Assembly (NCBI RefSeq): GCF_900113645.1
Contig: NZ_FOQC01000010.1
Location: 1 to 64,000, forward strand
Origin: Trichococcus flocculiformis
GTDB lineage: Bacteria > Bacillota > Bacilli > Lactobacillales > Aerococcaceae
DNA length: 64,000 bases
Direction of reading: 5' to 3'
The position numbers and the translations under genes are program-made. Shown piece after piece: positions 1 to 7,374 of this stretch. Below the pieces are notes generated by a model. The model was not told where the DNA came from. It worked only from the letters and a program-made list of their open reading frames with translations, and searched no databases. Each line of letters begins with the position of its first letter. Position 1 is the first letter of the stretch.

Positions 1-1
1 C

Positions 2-112
2 GGGAAACTGATCCACAGCGGAAGACGCATGATGCTAAAACTCAGTACCCATCATGTCTATCAAGACGAATTTTTTCATATCTTACGGCAAATTCAATCC
101 TTGTCTTGGTGA
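2..112 (+). pseudogene. C-terminal fragment of a transposase (IS1380-like?)
   Basis: An open frame enters from the left edge and stops at 110-112. It encodes about 36 residues rich in basic and aromatic positions (GRRMMLKL, then HILRQIQ), which resembles the C-terminus of DDE transposases of the IS1380/IS4 type. Only the tail is inside the window, so the family is uncertain and I cannot say whether the full gene is intact. No terminal inverted repeat was recognised downstream. It fits the mobile, AT-rich character of bases 1-4370. Confidence 0.45.
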
Positions 113-271
113 GATCCCGCTAATTTAAAAAAATCGTTCGAACAAAGGGATTAGTATGCCCAAAAACACAATAACAATCGCACTCCGTGCTTCTTTTCGT
201 CTCTAAGAGACATTTTGAAAGGGAAAAAATAACAACTCTGCCAAAAATCCAATACTGCAGATGAAATAGGG

Positions 272-305
272 TTATTCATGTCAAAGTTTCGGGTAGTATG
301 AATAA
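272..305 (-). terminator. Inverted repeat after the helicase operon, possible terminator
   Basis: An 8-bp perfect inverted repeat (TTATTCAT / ATGAATAA) with an 18-base loop lies 31 bases beyond the stop of the DUF2290-like gene. It lacks a strong T tract on the minus strand, so this is a weak terminator candidate. Bases 113-335 hold nothing else that I recognise. Confidence 0.3.
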
Positions 306-335
306 TTCAGGTATTATTTTGTACTAATTCTACAA

Positions 336-1088
336 CTATCCCATAACTAAAATATCTAATGAATATTTATTTCCACTCAAATATTGGATTTTTTTCTTTC
401 GATCAGTAAATGTTTTAAATGATAATCCTTGCCATTTATCAAGTGATAACAAATCATACACTTCTTCGGGAACTATATTTTTTTTCACATAATATGATTT
501 AGGATAATAAGTTTCAATTACATGTTTAACAAAAGTATTAAAACACATTGGTTGATCAGTATTTATCCTAGTCTCAGAATTTTGAAAATGCATGTGCGAA
601 CTTGGATGATCTGGGGCATCATGTGATGAATCATAGTCAAATCGCACTGTAGATCTCATTAATATCCTATTCTTATCATATTTTTCATCCATGATTTCTT
701 CAGAAATTAATTCCGGTTCAAATTCGATAGAATTTTGATATGAATCGAAACTCAATGGACAAGGAATCCAAGAAAAGTTTTGAGTTACAAGTATATCATC
801 TTTAAATTGAAGAGAACATCTAATTACACTGTTATCAAATAACAATATTTGAAAACTTCTGTTTGTTAAAACTTTTTGATATGAATCAATAGCTGAAAAA
901 TTTTTTGCATTTACTCCTTCTTGAAAAATCTGGTTACTCCAAGAAATTGTAAATTGTTTTTCTTTTTGTACTAATATCTTGGGAATTATTATTAATGTTG
1001 CAAATTTTGCGCTCTCAAGCATTTCCATAGTATTTATCATTTGATCAAAATGTTGTTGAACCATCAATGGTATTCTGTACTTAGTCAT
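336..1088 (-). CDS. DUF2290-like protein, partner of the upstream helicase (putative defence)
   Basis: A 250-residue soluble protein without signal peptide or membrane segment. Around residues 148-165 it has RFDYD, then HPSSHMHF, followed by a segment ending in VIETYYP. This block resembles my recollection of the DUF2290 signature; I could not search it. The ATG at 1086-1088 overlaps the stop codon of the helicase (ATGACTAA), so the genes are translationally coupled. A GTG nine bases upstream is also possible. The family is known as the partner of a helicase in an anti-phage system described from P2/P4-type satellite hotspots. The biochemical role of the DUF2290 protein is unknown to me. Base composition is far more AT-rich than the suf region, suggesting transfer. 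Confidence 0.5.
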   Translation of the reverse strand: MTKYRIPLMVQQHFDQMINTMEMLESAKFATLIIIPKILVQKEKQFTISWSNQIFQEGVNAKNFSAIDSYQKVLTNRSFQILLFDNSVIRCSLQFKDDILVTQNFSWIPCPLSFDSYQNSIEFEPELISEEIMDEKYDKNRILMRSTVRFDYDSSHDAPDHPSSHMHFQNSETRINTDQPMCFNTFVKHVIETYYPKSYYVKKNIVPEEVYDLLSLDKWQGLSFKTFTDRKKKIQYLSGNKYSLDILVMG

Positions 1089-3177
1089 TATTATCACTTC
1101 TGCTAATTATGTCTTTTAATTTTAGAAGTAACCCCTCGTCTATCGCTCCCATTGTATCTAGTTCTTGTAATTCTTCTATGGCTTTATTAGCTTTAAGATT
1201 TAGTCGTTTTTCTTCAGCAGAGAGTTCTCTATGGACTTTTCTTAAATGTTGTATTTGTTCAGCTGTTGGAATATGGAAATCTAATTTAAATTCCTTAGAA
1301 ACACACATTGTAAATTCTTGTTCAATCTTCTCCATTCCTAAGCCCACTCCACTTACTCTAACCCAACCTCTCGAACGCGTGATAGCAGTGAATAGAATAT
1401 TTCTCAGTTTAATTAGTTCAGAGCCTTCAGCACAATAATCCGCATTGATTACATATACCATTGGTGCCTCATTCCCCTTGGCTCTATAAATACTTGAACA
1501 AGTAACATAATTATCTGATCTGAAAACATCTCTGGATGTAGTTACTCCAGCCAAATTACTGCTTATGTTTCTTCTAAGAAGATGTTGCCTAAATTCCGTA
1601 TATTCACTTTTAGAAGTTAAAGCATCTGGAAAAATAACCAATATATCATCGGCATCAAGTTCATCTTCTTCAATATTTTTCCTTATACTCTCAGCAACCC
1701 AATTATATTGATCTACTTTGGAGTTAAAAGCGGGCTGAAAAATCACTGCCTCCTCCGGACTCATTAATTCATCAAAATAGTTTGGTGAAGCCTCTGAAGC
1801 TCTCTCTAAAATAACTCGGCATCCATTTTGCAATTCACCATCTGTAATTTTATAACCTATATCTTTCCATAGTGATAAATCATTAAAAAACTGAACTAAA
1901 TCTTCTCCACCATTTCTATAAATCCCGAACCCCAAAGCATGTGCCGCGGTTAACGCCCATTTTGTATTACGATAACAAATTGGCAATACAATATCTTTTC
2001 TTGGCTTATTATCTTCATTTATTAATTCGATTTCAGCTTGACCAAAAACATTTGTACCAAACATTTCTCTCAGAGTGGGCATTTGTTCTTCGTTTAAATT
2101 TTGCAGTTCATCATACGCGTAAACAATTCGTTTAGGCGAGCGAGTAATTTTATAGCATAATTGAAAAAAATTAGCTGGCATATCTTGAGCTTCATCAATT
2201 AAAATTATATCATATTTATCTTCATACGATTTATTTATCAAAGGTAAGACCTCATTAACAATTCCTGAAAATGCATCTTTTCTACCGTATCTTACTTGCG
2301 CATTTTGATAGTTCATTGGTGTAATATTTAAATTAGAACATACTTTGGAGTAGATCCCCTCCTCATACGTAGCTCCCCAAGAATGAAGAATATGTAATTT
2401 GTCCTCATCTATATCTTCATCAGAATACTCTCTATAAAAATTATTTATCATTTCTTTGAATTGTTGACCTAAACTTCTTGTATAAAAAGTAACCGCAATA
2501 TCCCATTCTGGGTTTTGGAAATGTAAATATGCAGCTTTAAGAGCCAAAACAACTGTTTTTCCTGATCCCGCAAGCCCCCGAATTCTTTGAATACCCTCTG
2601 GTATTTCAAAAGCTGCTTTCTTTTGCCATTCATCTAGATTAGCTACTTCTTTCTCAATCTTCTTTATTTTTGAACCCAAAGAATTTAAATTTCTTACATT
2701 TTTTCTTTTTTTCTTGGGTTTCATTGAAGCTATTTTTTGAAGTGATTCTACTAAATAAGAATAAAGATTGTCTTCGATTGAGATTGCATTCTTAGCCAAT
2801 TCTTCAGATATATTATCATTCCCAAATACTAGATAATCATCATTTACTTCTATAGGGCTATTAGTCACATAATTAACAACAATAGGATTTACAGCTAACC
2901 TTCTACCTTGTCTCAAATTTCCGTACTTTCGTAATGTAAACTCTAATTTATAATATAGCTCATCTTGATCGTCCTGAATGTTTTCAGTCTCAAAAGAAAA
3001 TGCAATCAGACCATAATTTCGTGAGACTAATAAAGCATCTATACTTGTTTTAACATCATCTTGTGCAAGAAGTGGATATCCTAAATACAGAGTGCCTACT
3101 ATATCTAACTTTTGTAAATTATCAATTAACTCGTTTGACGCTACTGGGTTTTTAGTTGAACCTCGAACAATATCCAT
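1081..3177 (-). CDS. Superfamily 1 (UvrD/Rep-like) DNA helicase with N-terminal nuclease-like region
   Basis: A 698-residue protein. Walker A (GLAGSGKT, near residues 201-208) and Walker B (DEAQD, near 327-331) are clear. Late motifs include IYRAKGNEAPMVYV and LFTAITRSRG, typical of UvrD-type helicases. The N-terminal 100 residues contain a pattern like IDALLVSRNYGLIAFSFE, which could be a PD-(D/E)XK nuclease-related fold; this is an inference. The start at 3177 was chosen because AGGGG lies six bases upstream. It is the first gene of a two-gene operon with the DUF2290-like gene. A generic repair helicase is the alternative, but the AT-rich context, the partner and the neighbouring decayed genes favour a defence role. 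Confidence 0.75.
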   Translation of the reverse strand: MDIVRGSTKNPVASNELIDNLQKLDIVGTLYLGYPLLAQDDVKTSIDALLVSRNYGLIAFSFETENIQDDQDELYYKLEFTLRKYGNLRQGRRLAVNPIVVNYVTNSPIEVNDDYLVFGNDNISEELAKNAISIEDNLYSYLVESLQKIASMKPKKKRKNVRNLNSLGSKIKKIEKEVANLDEWQKKAAFEIPEGIQRIRGLAGSGKTVVLALKAAYLHFQNPEWDIAVTFYTRSLGQQFKEMINNFYREYSDEDIDEDKLHILHSWGATYEEGIYSKVCSNLNITPMNYQNAQVRYGRKDAFSGIVNEVLPLINKSYEDKYDIILIDEAQDMPANFFQLCYKITRSPKRIVYAYDELQNLNEEQMPTLREMFGTNVFGQAEIELINEDNKPRKDIVLPICYRNTKWALTAAHALGFGIYRNGGEDLVQFFNDLSLWKDIGYKITDGELQNGCRVILERASEASPNYFDELMSPEEAVIFQPAFNSKVDQYNWVAESIRKNIEEDELDADDILVIFPDALTSKSEYTEFRQHLLRRNISSNLAGVTTSRDVFRSDNYVTCSSIYRAKGNEAPMVYVINADYCAEGSELIKLRNILFTAITRSRGWVRVSGVGLGMEKIEQEFTMCVSKEFKLDFHIPTAEQIQHLRKVHRELSAEEKRLNLKANKAIEELQELDTMGAIDEGLLLKLKDIISRSDNND

Positions 3178-3202
3178 ATATCTATCCCCTATCATATTAT
3201 TA

Positions 3203-3232
3203 ATTTTACATAAACAAACACTTTTCTTTCAA
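3203..3232 (-). promoter_or_regulatory. Probable promoter of the helicase operon
   Basis: A -35-like TTGAAA (3227-3232) and -10 TAAAAT (3203-3208), 18 bases apart, lie just upstream of the helicase start on the minus strand. Confidence 0.45.
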
Positions 3233-3373
3233 AAATTGTTATTACAATTAAGTATACATTTCTTAAATACTGAACTCCTCTATTTGAGTAGTATAAAAAA
3301 TAAATAGTCAGAGAGACAACAATCTCTTCGCACACTTTAATAAATTCCATCATCTAATAATATCATTATTCAG

Positions 3374-3693
3374 CTATTGTATTTTTTCAAAGGCATTTAG
3401 TTCACCCTCAAGTTTGTTTATAGTTTCATCTAGAATCTTTGGCTCTTTAAAAAGCCTTTCCTCTCTATTCACCCATGGTGAGTGCCCGAATCCACAACAT
3501 ACACTTGCCCCGTTGAGCTATTCACAACAATTGTCGAATTATATGAAGTAAATATTAGTTTCCGAATACTTTTCAAATTTCTAAATATATTACCCTATTC
3601 ATTATAAAAATATTGATTTATTAAATTTGAATTTGGTAGATCAATGGTTACAGGTGTATACTCACTAATAAAATTCGCAAAAATATAAAATGA
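3374..3693 (-). pseudogene. Decayed SUKH (SMI1/KNR4)-like immunity gene
   Basis: Read on the minus strand, one frame gives a protein-like segment including YTPVTIDLPNSNLINQYFYN, an in-frame stop (3595-3597), then GNIFRNLKSIRKLIF and IVVNSSTGQVYVVDSG. The frame then shifts to one reading HSPWVNREERLF and ending in LNAFEKIQ at 3374. The order of hydrophobic strands with a GxVY-type turn resembles SUKH-superfamily immunity proteins, though I could not search it. One internal stop, one frameshift and a further stop upstream show that the gene is dead. No intact start or toxin partner is visible. Confidence 0.4.
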
Positions 3694-4314
3694 GATTCAA
3701 CATTGTAACTACTTTTTACCTCAAAGATTTTGATAGCTCAAATTATAATTCAAGAAGATTATCTTTTGATCTATCTCGGAGATCTTTTTCTTTTATTTAC
3801 TACTATCGTTTAAATGATACTCATGAACGATTCTTTGAATATCAGCAATTTTTTGTACAAATCTGTCTAGCTTTACACACGTTTCAAACATATAATAATC
3901 TGATTTTTAAAAGCTCTCATTAGCTTTTATCAAATCATTTTTTCTTTTAATTATATCATAATTGTTTATTTAAAAATCACAGGAGTTTCTGTGTGCTTAT
4001 AAAAAGATAATGAATATGTAAAATAGGAAAACATTTAAACGTAGAACCTATACTTTGACTATATATTTTATTAACTACATTAAAATTCTACGAGAAGAAA
4101 AAAATTTCAGCCAAACAGAATTCACTAATACTTGATATTAATTTAAAATTACTCATAGCTAACAAGAACGATTAGAGATTATTCCTTAACGCTCTTACTT
4201 TTTAAAATGATCTATTAGTTAAATAGGCACTTAACGATTGTGGAAAAAGAAACACTCCATGACATAATTTTAAGTCAATCATTCCCCCAAAGACGCAGCC
4301 ATGGCTTTAATAGA
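3694..4314 (+). other. AT-rich intergenic stretch with no supported gene
   Basis: About 620 bases of very AT-rich DNA between the decayed gene and the host sufB terminator. A 77-codon open frame at 3690-3923 has no good ribosome binding site and lies partly over the pseudogene. I see no RNA gene or clear repeat here. It may contain further unrecognisable gene debris. Confidence 0.4.
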
Positions 4315-4360
4315 CCAAATAAAAAAGCTCGAAACGCTTTATTATCAACGTTTCGAACTT
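4315..4360 (-). terminator. Original host terminator of sufB, displaced by the prophage
   Basis: On the minus strand an 11-bp stem (one G-U pair) made of AGTTCGAAACG and CGTTTCGAGCT is followed by a run of T. It sits directly after the displaced sufB stop codon. It mirrors the terminator now following sufB at 39490-39538, which has the same layout but a different sequence. I infer this copy is the host original and the other is phage-borne. Confidence 0.7.
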
Positions 4361-4371
4361 CTATTTAAAAA

Positions 4372-4392
4372 TTAACCCACTGACCCTTCCAT
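4372..4392 (-). pseudogene. sufB: Displaced 3' end of sufB (host side of attL)
   Basis: Read on the minus strand these bases encode M-E-G-S-V-G-stop, the exact C-terminus of intact SufB at 39551. Synonymous positions differ (tca gtg ggt taa here, tct gta gga taa at sufB). Two further codons inside the element (4393-4398) extend the match to YEMEGSVG. With the terminator next to it, this is the piece of sufB left behind when the phage inserted. Confidence 0.75.
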
Positions 4393-4398
4393 TTCATA
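4382..4398. other. attL core of the prophage
   Basis: Eleven bases (gacccttccat, 4382-4392) are identical to 39561-39571, and the match extends to 17 bases with one mismatch. Outside it the two copies differ at synonymous positions of the same codons. That is what is expected where a host gene end and a phage mimic of that end have been exchanged. Confidence 0.65.
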
Positions 4399-4492
4399 TA
4401 GAAACATTCTGGGTTAACCTACTTAATCTTGCGTTACCATATTTCAGATTAATCAAAATTATGTACAACCCAAAACAGGCTGTGTCTACTTG

Positions 4493-4519
4493 CAAATGGA
4501 ACTCAAAATGGAATTCACT
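4493..4519 (+). repeat. Left pair of probable integrase arm-type sites
   Basis: This 27-base block matches 39453-39479 with one mismatch and in the same orientation. It consists of two tandem copies of a 12-mer like AAATGGAAYTCA. It lies about 100 bases inside the left core. The tandem structure and the position inside the element fit arm-type sites of an integrase with an N-terminal arm-binding domain better than a crossover core. Confidence 0.6.
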
Positions 4520-4544
4520 TTTTTGCCCGTCAGCGCGAGAGAAG

Positions 4545-5330
4545 CTAATAAAACCTTCCCCATGCTCTTCCGTTTTCTCTACAAACCATATAACGATCAT
4601 ACCCGCTATAAGATTTGTAATGGATCCAGACATAATGGCCATCGTTGTAATAGCTGTCATATCGCACGGATTGGCCCTTGTTGTAAGTAGCTACAATCGC
4701 GCCGGATGTATTCGGAGCGCTGCGGACATTGATCGCGAAATCAGGCGCGAATGTGCCGCTCTCAGAAACCCACTTGCTGGCCGGTGCAGGCGTTGGCGCA
4801 GGAGCTACCTGAACAGGCGCTACCGGAGCGGCCGCTGCTGCTGAACCTGCAGGTTGTGCCAATTTTGCGCGGAAGGCATCCATCTGCGCTTTGGTGTAAC
4901 CAGGGCAGCTTGTGTTGTTGTAAATCTCCCAATGGCCTTTTACCTTGCTTGCCGGGATATTTAGATCAGCCATAATTTTACGTGTCAGCCATTCGCGCGC
5001 ATCGATTTGCGCTTGCGAATAATCGTTACCATTTCCGGCCTCAACGCTGATATGGACCACGTACCAATTGTTGTCCTTTACACCCCAGGTAATGCGTTCA
5101 TAGTCGTAATTCTGGTAAATATTTCCATCCGCGTCAATGTAAAAGTGATAGCCGCCGCGGTTCCATCCAAGCGTGTCACGCCAATAAGCCTCATGGTTGG
5201 TGATAAACGCTCTGTTCTTGCGCAATACTGCGGTGTAGTGCCATCCGATTGTCGTGATTGCAGATAGCGCCCGGTCTTTGCGTTGACCGCCTAGCGCGTC
5301 TGCGCGTCTGTCGATAATTGTGTACGCCAT
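4545..5330 (-). CDS. Phage endolysin: N-acetylmuramoyl-L-alanine amidase with SH3b domain
   Basis: A 261-residue endolysin that would cleave the amide bond between N-acetylmuramic acid and the stem peptide at lysis. Residues 1-155 form an Amidase_2/PGRP domain with zinc ligand candidates H31 (GWHYTA), H133 (KGHWE) and C142 (SCPGY). A low-complexity Ala/Pro/Val linker (about 160-187) leads to a C-terminal bacterial SH3 domain (about 188-261) with INVRSAPNTSG and WIHYKSY, expected to bind the cell wall. No signal peptide is present, so export depends on the holin encoded immediately upstream. The start has a strong AAGGAGGG. It is the last gene of the late operon, next to the left end. Confidence 0.92.
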   Translation of the reverse strand: MAYTIIDRRADALGGQRKDRALSAITTIGWHYTAVLRKNRAFITNHEAYWRDTLGWNRGGYHFYIDADGNIYQNYDYERITWGVKDNNWYVVHISVEAGNGNDYSQAQIDAREWLTRKIMADLNIPASKVKGHWEIYNNTSCPGYTKAQMDAFRAKLAQPAGSAAAAAPVAPVQVAPAPTPAPASKWVSESGTFAPDFAINVRSAPNTSGAIVATYNKGQSVRYDSYYNDGHYVWIHYKSYSGYDRYMVCRENGRAWGRFY

Positions 5331-5332
5331 GA

Positions 5333-5575
5333 TTATTTACCCTCCTTCAATGTTTTTGTTGCTGCATCCCACATACCTGATGCAGATGCCCCATACAGCA
5401 ATCCCTCGAACGCATTGACAAAGATGTCGCCTTTGTAGATAAAGCCATATAGAGCGCCGAATAGCGCCCCAAAAACTACGGCCACAAATGCCAGGTACTT
5501 GCTTTCCATCCCTGCGCGCTTGGCCATTTCCACGGCAATCATCGTGATTGGTGCGATGAAAATATTAAATTCCAT
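5333..5575 (-). CDS. Phage holin
   Basis: An 80-residue membrane protein with two hydrophobic stretches (about residues 4-16 and 27-46), a short turn and a charged C-terminus (TLKEGK). Size, topology and position directly before the endolysin identify it as the holin, which permeabilises the membrane to release the lysin. Its start overlaps the end of the upstream coiled-coil gene by 11 bases. The ribosome binding site AAAGGGG is strong. Confidence 0.85.
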   Translation of the reverse strand: MEFNIFIAPITMIAVEMAKRAGMESKYLAFVAVVFGALFGALYGFIYKGDIFVNAFEGLLYGASASGMWDAATKTLKEGK

Positions 5576-5903
5576 TCTCTTGATCCCCTTTCAATACCGC
5601 ATTCTCAATCTTCAATTTCTCGTTATCGTCACGCAGCGCTTCGTTTTCGTCCTCCAGTTTTTCGACGATAACTTTATAGCCATTGATATCCTTGATGTAT
5701 TTGCTCTCGATTTCTTTTATCTGTGATTTCAGCTGATTAACTTCTTTTTGCATCGCATCCACCTGATCTTTATAAATCGTAAATAGATTAGTGATATTTT
5801 TAGTGTATTCTTGCTCAATTGATCCGTTTGTCTGTTTGTTAGCAACAGAAAACGTCACCGCCCCAGTGATGGCACTTGCGATTAATGCGGATATCCATTC
5901 CAT
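5565..5903 (-). CDS. Membrane-anchored coiled-coil protein of the lysis module
   Basis: 112 residues. An N-terminal hydrophobic helix (about 3-22) is followed by a long charged, heptad-rich region (about 45-105) predicted to form a coiled coil. It resembles the small anchored coiled-coil proteins (XhlA-like) that often precede holins in Firmicutes phages. It may help the holin or sense lysis timing, but the exact function is unknown. It overlaps the holin start, so the two are translationally coupled. Confidence 0.6.
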   Translation of the reverse strand: MEWISALIASAITGAVTFSVANKQTNGSIEQEYTKNITNLFTIYKDQVDAMQKEVNQLKSQIKEIESKYIKDINGYKVIVEKLEDENEALRDDNEKLKIENAVLKGDQENGI

Positions 5904-5958
5904 TGTCCACGCTCCTTTTGCATATTAAAAAGGCTGCCCGCATGGACAACCTTCTTAT

Positions 5959-6960
5959 TTATTGCACATATCGTTTATGTGCGTTTTTCTTTCGTTCCTC
6001 GCTGACAATCACATATCTGAGCGTCGTTGACGGGTTACTATGTCCTAGCAGTTGCTGCAGGTCGCCCAACTCTATGCCATTGTCGATTGCGATTGTAGCC
6101 ATGCTGTGACGAAACACGTGAGGAGTAACCTTCTTGCTGGTTTCAACGCGGCTCGCCACTTTGTTGATGATTTTTCGAATTGCCGCGTTACTCATTTTTC
6201 GATACGGCCGCAATGTTGTAGCGAAAAGATATTCGCAATCGTCTTCTTCCTCAGCCCGATCTTCAAGGTATTTCTTCAGGTAGAAAATAGCTTTACCATT
6301 CAGGTAAACTACCCTTTCCTTGTTTCCTTTTCCGATGACTGATAAGCTACCATTTCGCCAATCGATGCTTGCTTTTGTCATTCCGGCCAGCTCGCTGATC
6401 CGGCACCCAGTAGAATAAAAGACTTCTACAAGCGCGCGTTCCTTTGAGTTCTCGCAGGCATCGCGAATCATTTCCAATTCGTTTTGACTCATGGCTTTCG
6501 GCAGGCGTTTTTCCTGTTTTGGCGTTCTTATTTTTGCGGTTGGATCGCGCAGAACGAACTCTTCGGCTACCATCCATTTATAAAAAGCCTTCAAGGTTGA
6601 TAACTTTTTAGCTACGGTCCCATTTGACCAATCCGGCCTTGATGCCAGGTAACTGCGGACATCCGCCGTATTAACCTGTACCACAGCTTTGTTAACGTAC
6701 TGGCTAAATTTATTTAGATCAAGCCTGTTTCCGTATAAAGTTTGCTCGCTGTAGCCTTCCAAGCGTAATGCATTCAAGTAATAATCTATTTTTTCCGCAA
6801 AGTCATTTTCCATTTCCTCGACGGTTCTTCTGTTTACAGTGTAATTGTTCGCGACTTCCTCAAATCGTAATTTGAGTTTTACTACATCAGCATCTGATAC
6901 AAGAGTGGAGGCCATAGTTTCTAATTCCATTAACAATCTCGCCGTGTCATTCGCTGCCAT
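5959..6960 (-). CDS. Tyrosine recombinase (XerC/D-like) next to the lysis genes
   Basis: 333 residues with an N-terminal core-binding domain (about 50-135) and a complete catalytic domain. The set comprises R187 (GCRISEL), a Lys near 211-213 (GKGNKE), H281 and R284 (HVFRH), H307 (LGHS) and nucleophile Y316. The layout resembles XerC/D-type recombinases rather than the arm-binding integrase at 38296. It is transcribed from its own promoter, divergent from a ribbon-helix-helix gene, and sits between the tail-fibre gene and the lysis genes. Its target is unknown. It might invert or delete a nearby segment, resolve multimers, or belong to a small inserted element. No flanking inverted repeat of useful length was seen. 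Confidence 0.85.
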   Translation of the reverse strand: MAANDTARLLMELETMASTLVSDADVVKLKLRFEEVANNYTVNRRTVEEMENDFAEKIDYYLNALRLEGYSEQTLYGNRLDLNKFSQYVNKAVVQVNTADVRSYLASRPDWSNGTVAKKLSTLKAFYKWMVAEEFVLRDPTAKIRTPKQEKRLPKAMSQNELEMIRDACENSKERALVEVFYSTGCRISELAGMTKASIDWRNGSLSVIGKGNKERVVYLNGKAIFYLKKYLEDRAEEEDDCEYLFATTLRPYRKMSNAAIRKIINKVASRVETSKKVTPHVFRHSMATIAIDNGIELGDLQQLLGHSNPSTTLRYVIVSEERKKNAHKRYVQ

Positions 6961-6983
6961 TGCAATTTCATTCCCTTCTCAAC

Positions 6984-7055
6984 ATATATCGTATATATCG
7001 TATATGTAACATAATACAGCCATTGTTTGCATATGTCAACTATATCGTATATACT
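6984..7055. promoter_or_regulatory. Divergent promoters and operator-like repeats between recombinase and RHH genes
   Basis: Minus-strand promoter for the recombinase: TTGACA (7034-7039) and TATTAT (7011-7016), spacer 17. Plus-strand promoter for the RHH gene: TTGCAT (7027-7032) and TATACT (7050-7055), spacer 17. The motif TATATCGTATAT occurs as two overlapping copies at 6984-7005 (downstream of the recombinase start site) and once at 7041-7052 (over the RHH -10 region). These are likely operators for the RHH protein, so it would repress both itself and the recombinase. Confidence 0.6.
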
Positions 7056-7089
7056 ATATATATTAAGTAAAGGTTAAGGGGATGCCAAC

Positions 7090-7260
7090 ATGGTAGAAGA
7101 TGCCAAACTTGTAAAGAAGCTTATCAATTACCCAGATTATATTGTCGAACAGGTAGAAGACTATCGGTATGAGAACAGATTGCCAAACTTTTCTGCAGCT
7201 GTGATCGAGTTGATTCAAAAGGGACTGGAAGCATCTAAGAAAGAAGAGCCTGCTGAATAA
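7090..7260 (+). CDS. Small ribbon-helix-helix (CopG/Arc-like) regulator
   Basis: A 56-residue protein beginning MVEDAKLVKKLIN. The pattern of a short beta strand (YIVEQVEDYRYEN), then FSAAVIELIQKGLEA, matches the ribbon-helix-helix fold of CopG/Arc-type DNA-binding proteins. A ribosome binding site AAGGGG precedes the ATG at 7090; the ATG at 7082 stops after three codons. It is one of few plus-strand genes in the left part of the prophage and is divergent from the recombinase. It probably binds the ATATCGTATAT repeats in the shared promoter region. Confidence 0.65.
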   Translation: MVEDAKLVKKLINYPDYIVEQVEDYRYENRLPNFSAAVIELIQKGLEASKKEEPAE

Positions 7261-7280
7261 TCAGCAAGCTCTCTTTTTTT
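7245..7280 (+). terminator. Terminator of the RHH gene
   Basis: AGAGCcTGCTGA and TCAGCAaGCTCT form a 12-bp stem with one mismatch and a four-base loop, followed by seven T. The left arm overlaps the last codons of the RHH gene. It isolates this gene from the convergent late operon. Confidence 0.8.
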
Positions 7281-7374
7281 GTTTTAAGATATGAAAACGC
7301 GGTTTCTATTTTCAAAAAATAGGCCGTTTTTTGTTTTCATTTCATTTCAGACTAGCAACGTTATGGTTCAGCCG

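Noticed and set aside
3690-3923. 77-codon plus-strand frame in the AT-rich left region
   Set aside because: No ribosome binding site, composition of random AT-rich DNA, and it borders on the decayed minus-strand gene.
4291-4380. 24-codon frame MALIDQIKKLETLYYQ on the plus strand
   Set aside because: It coincides with the sufB terminator stem read backwards and lacks a ribosome binding site.
4394-4660. 88-codon frame overlapping the endolysin end and the left arm sites
   Set aside because: It overlaps the well-supported amidase in another frame and has no family pattern; its tail is att DNA.
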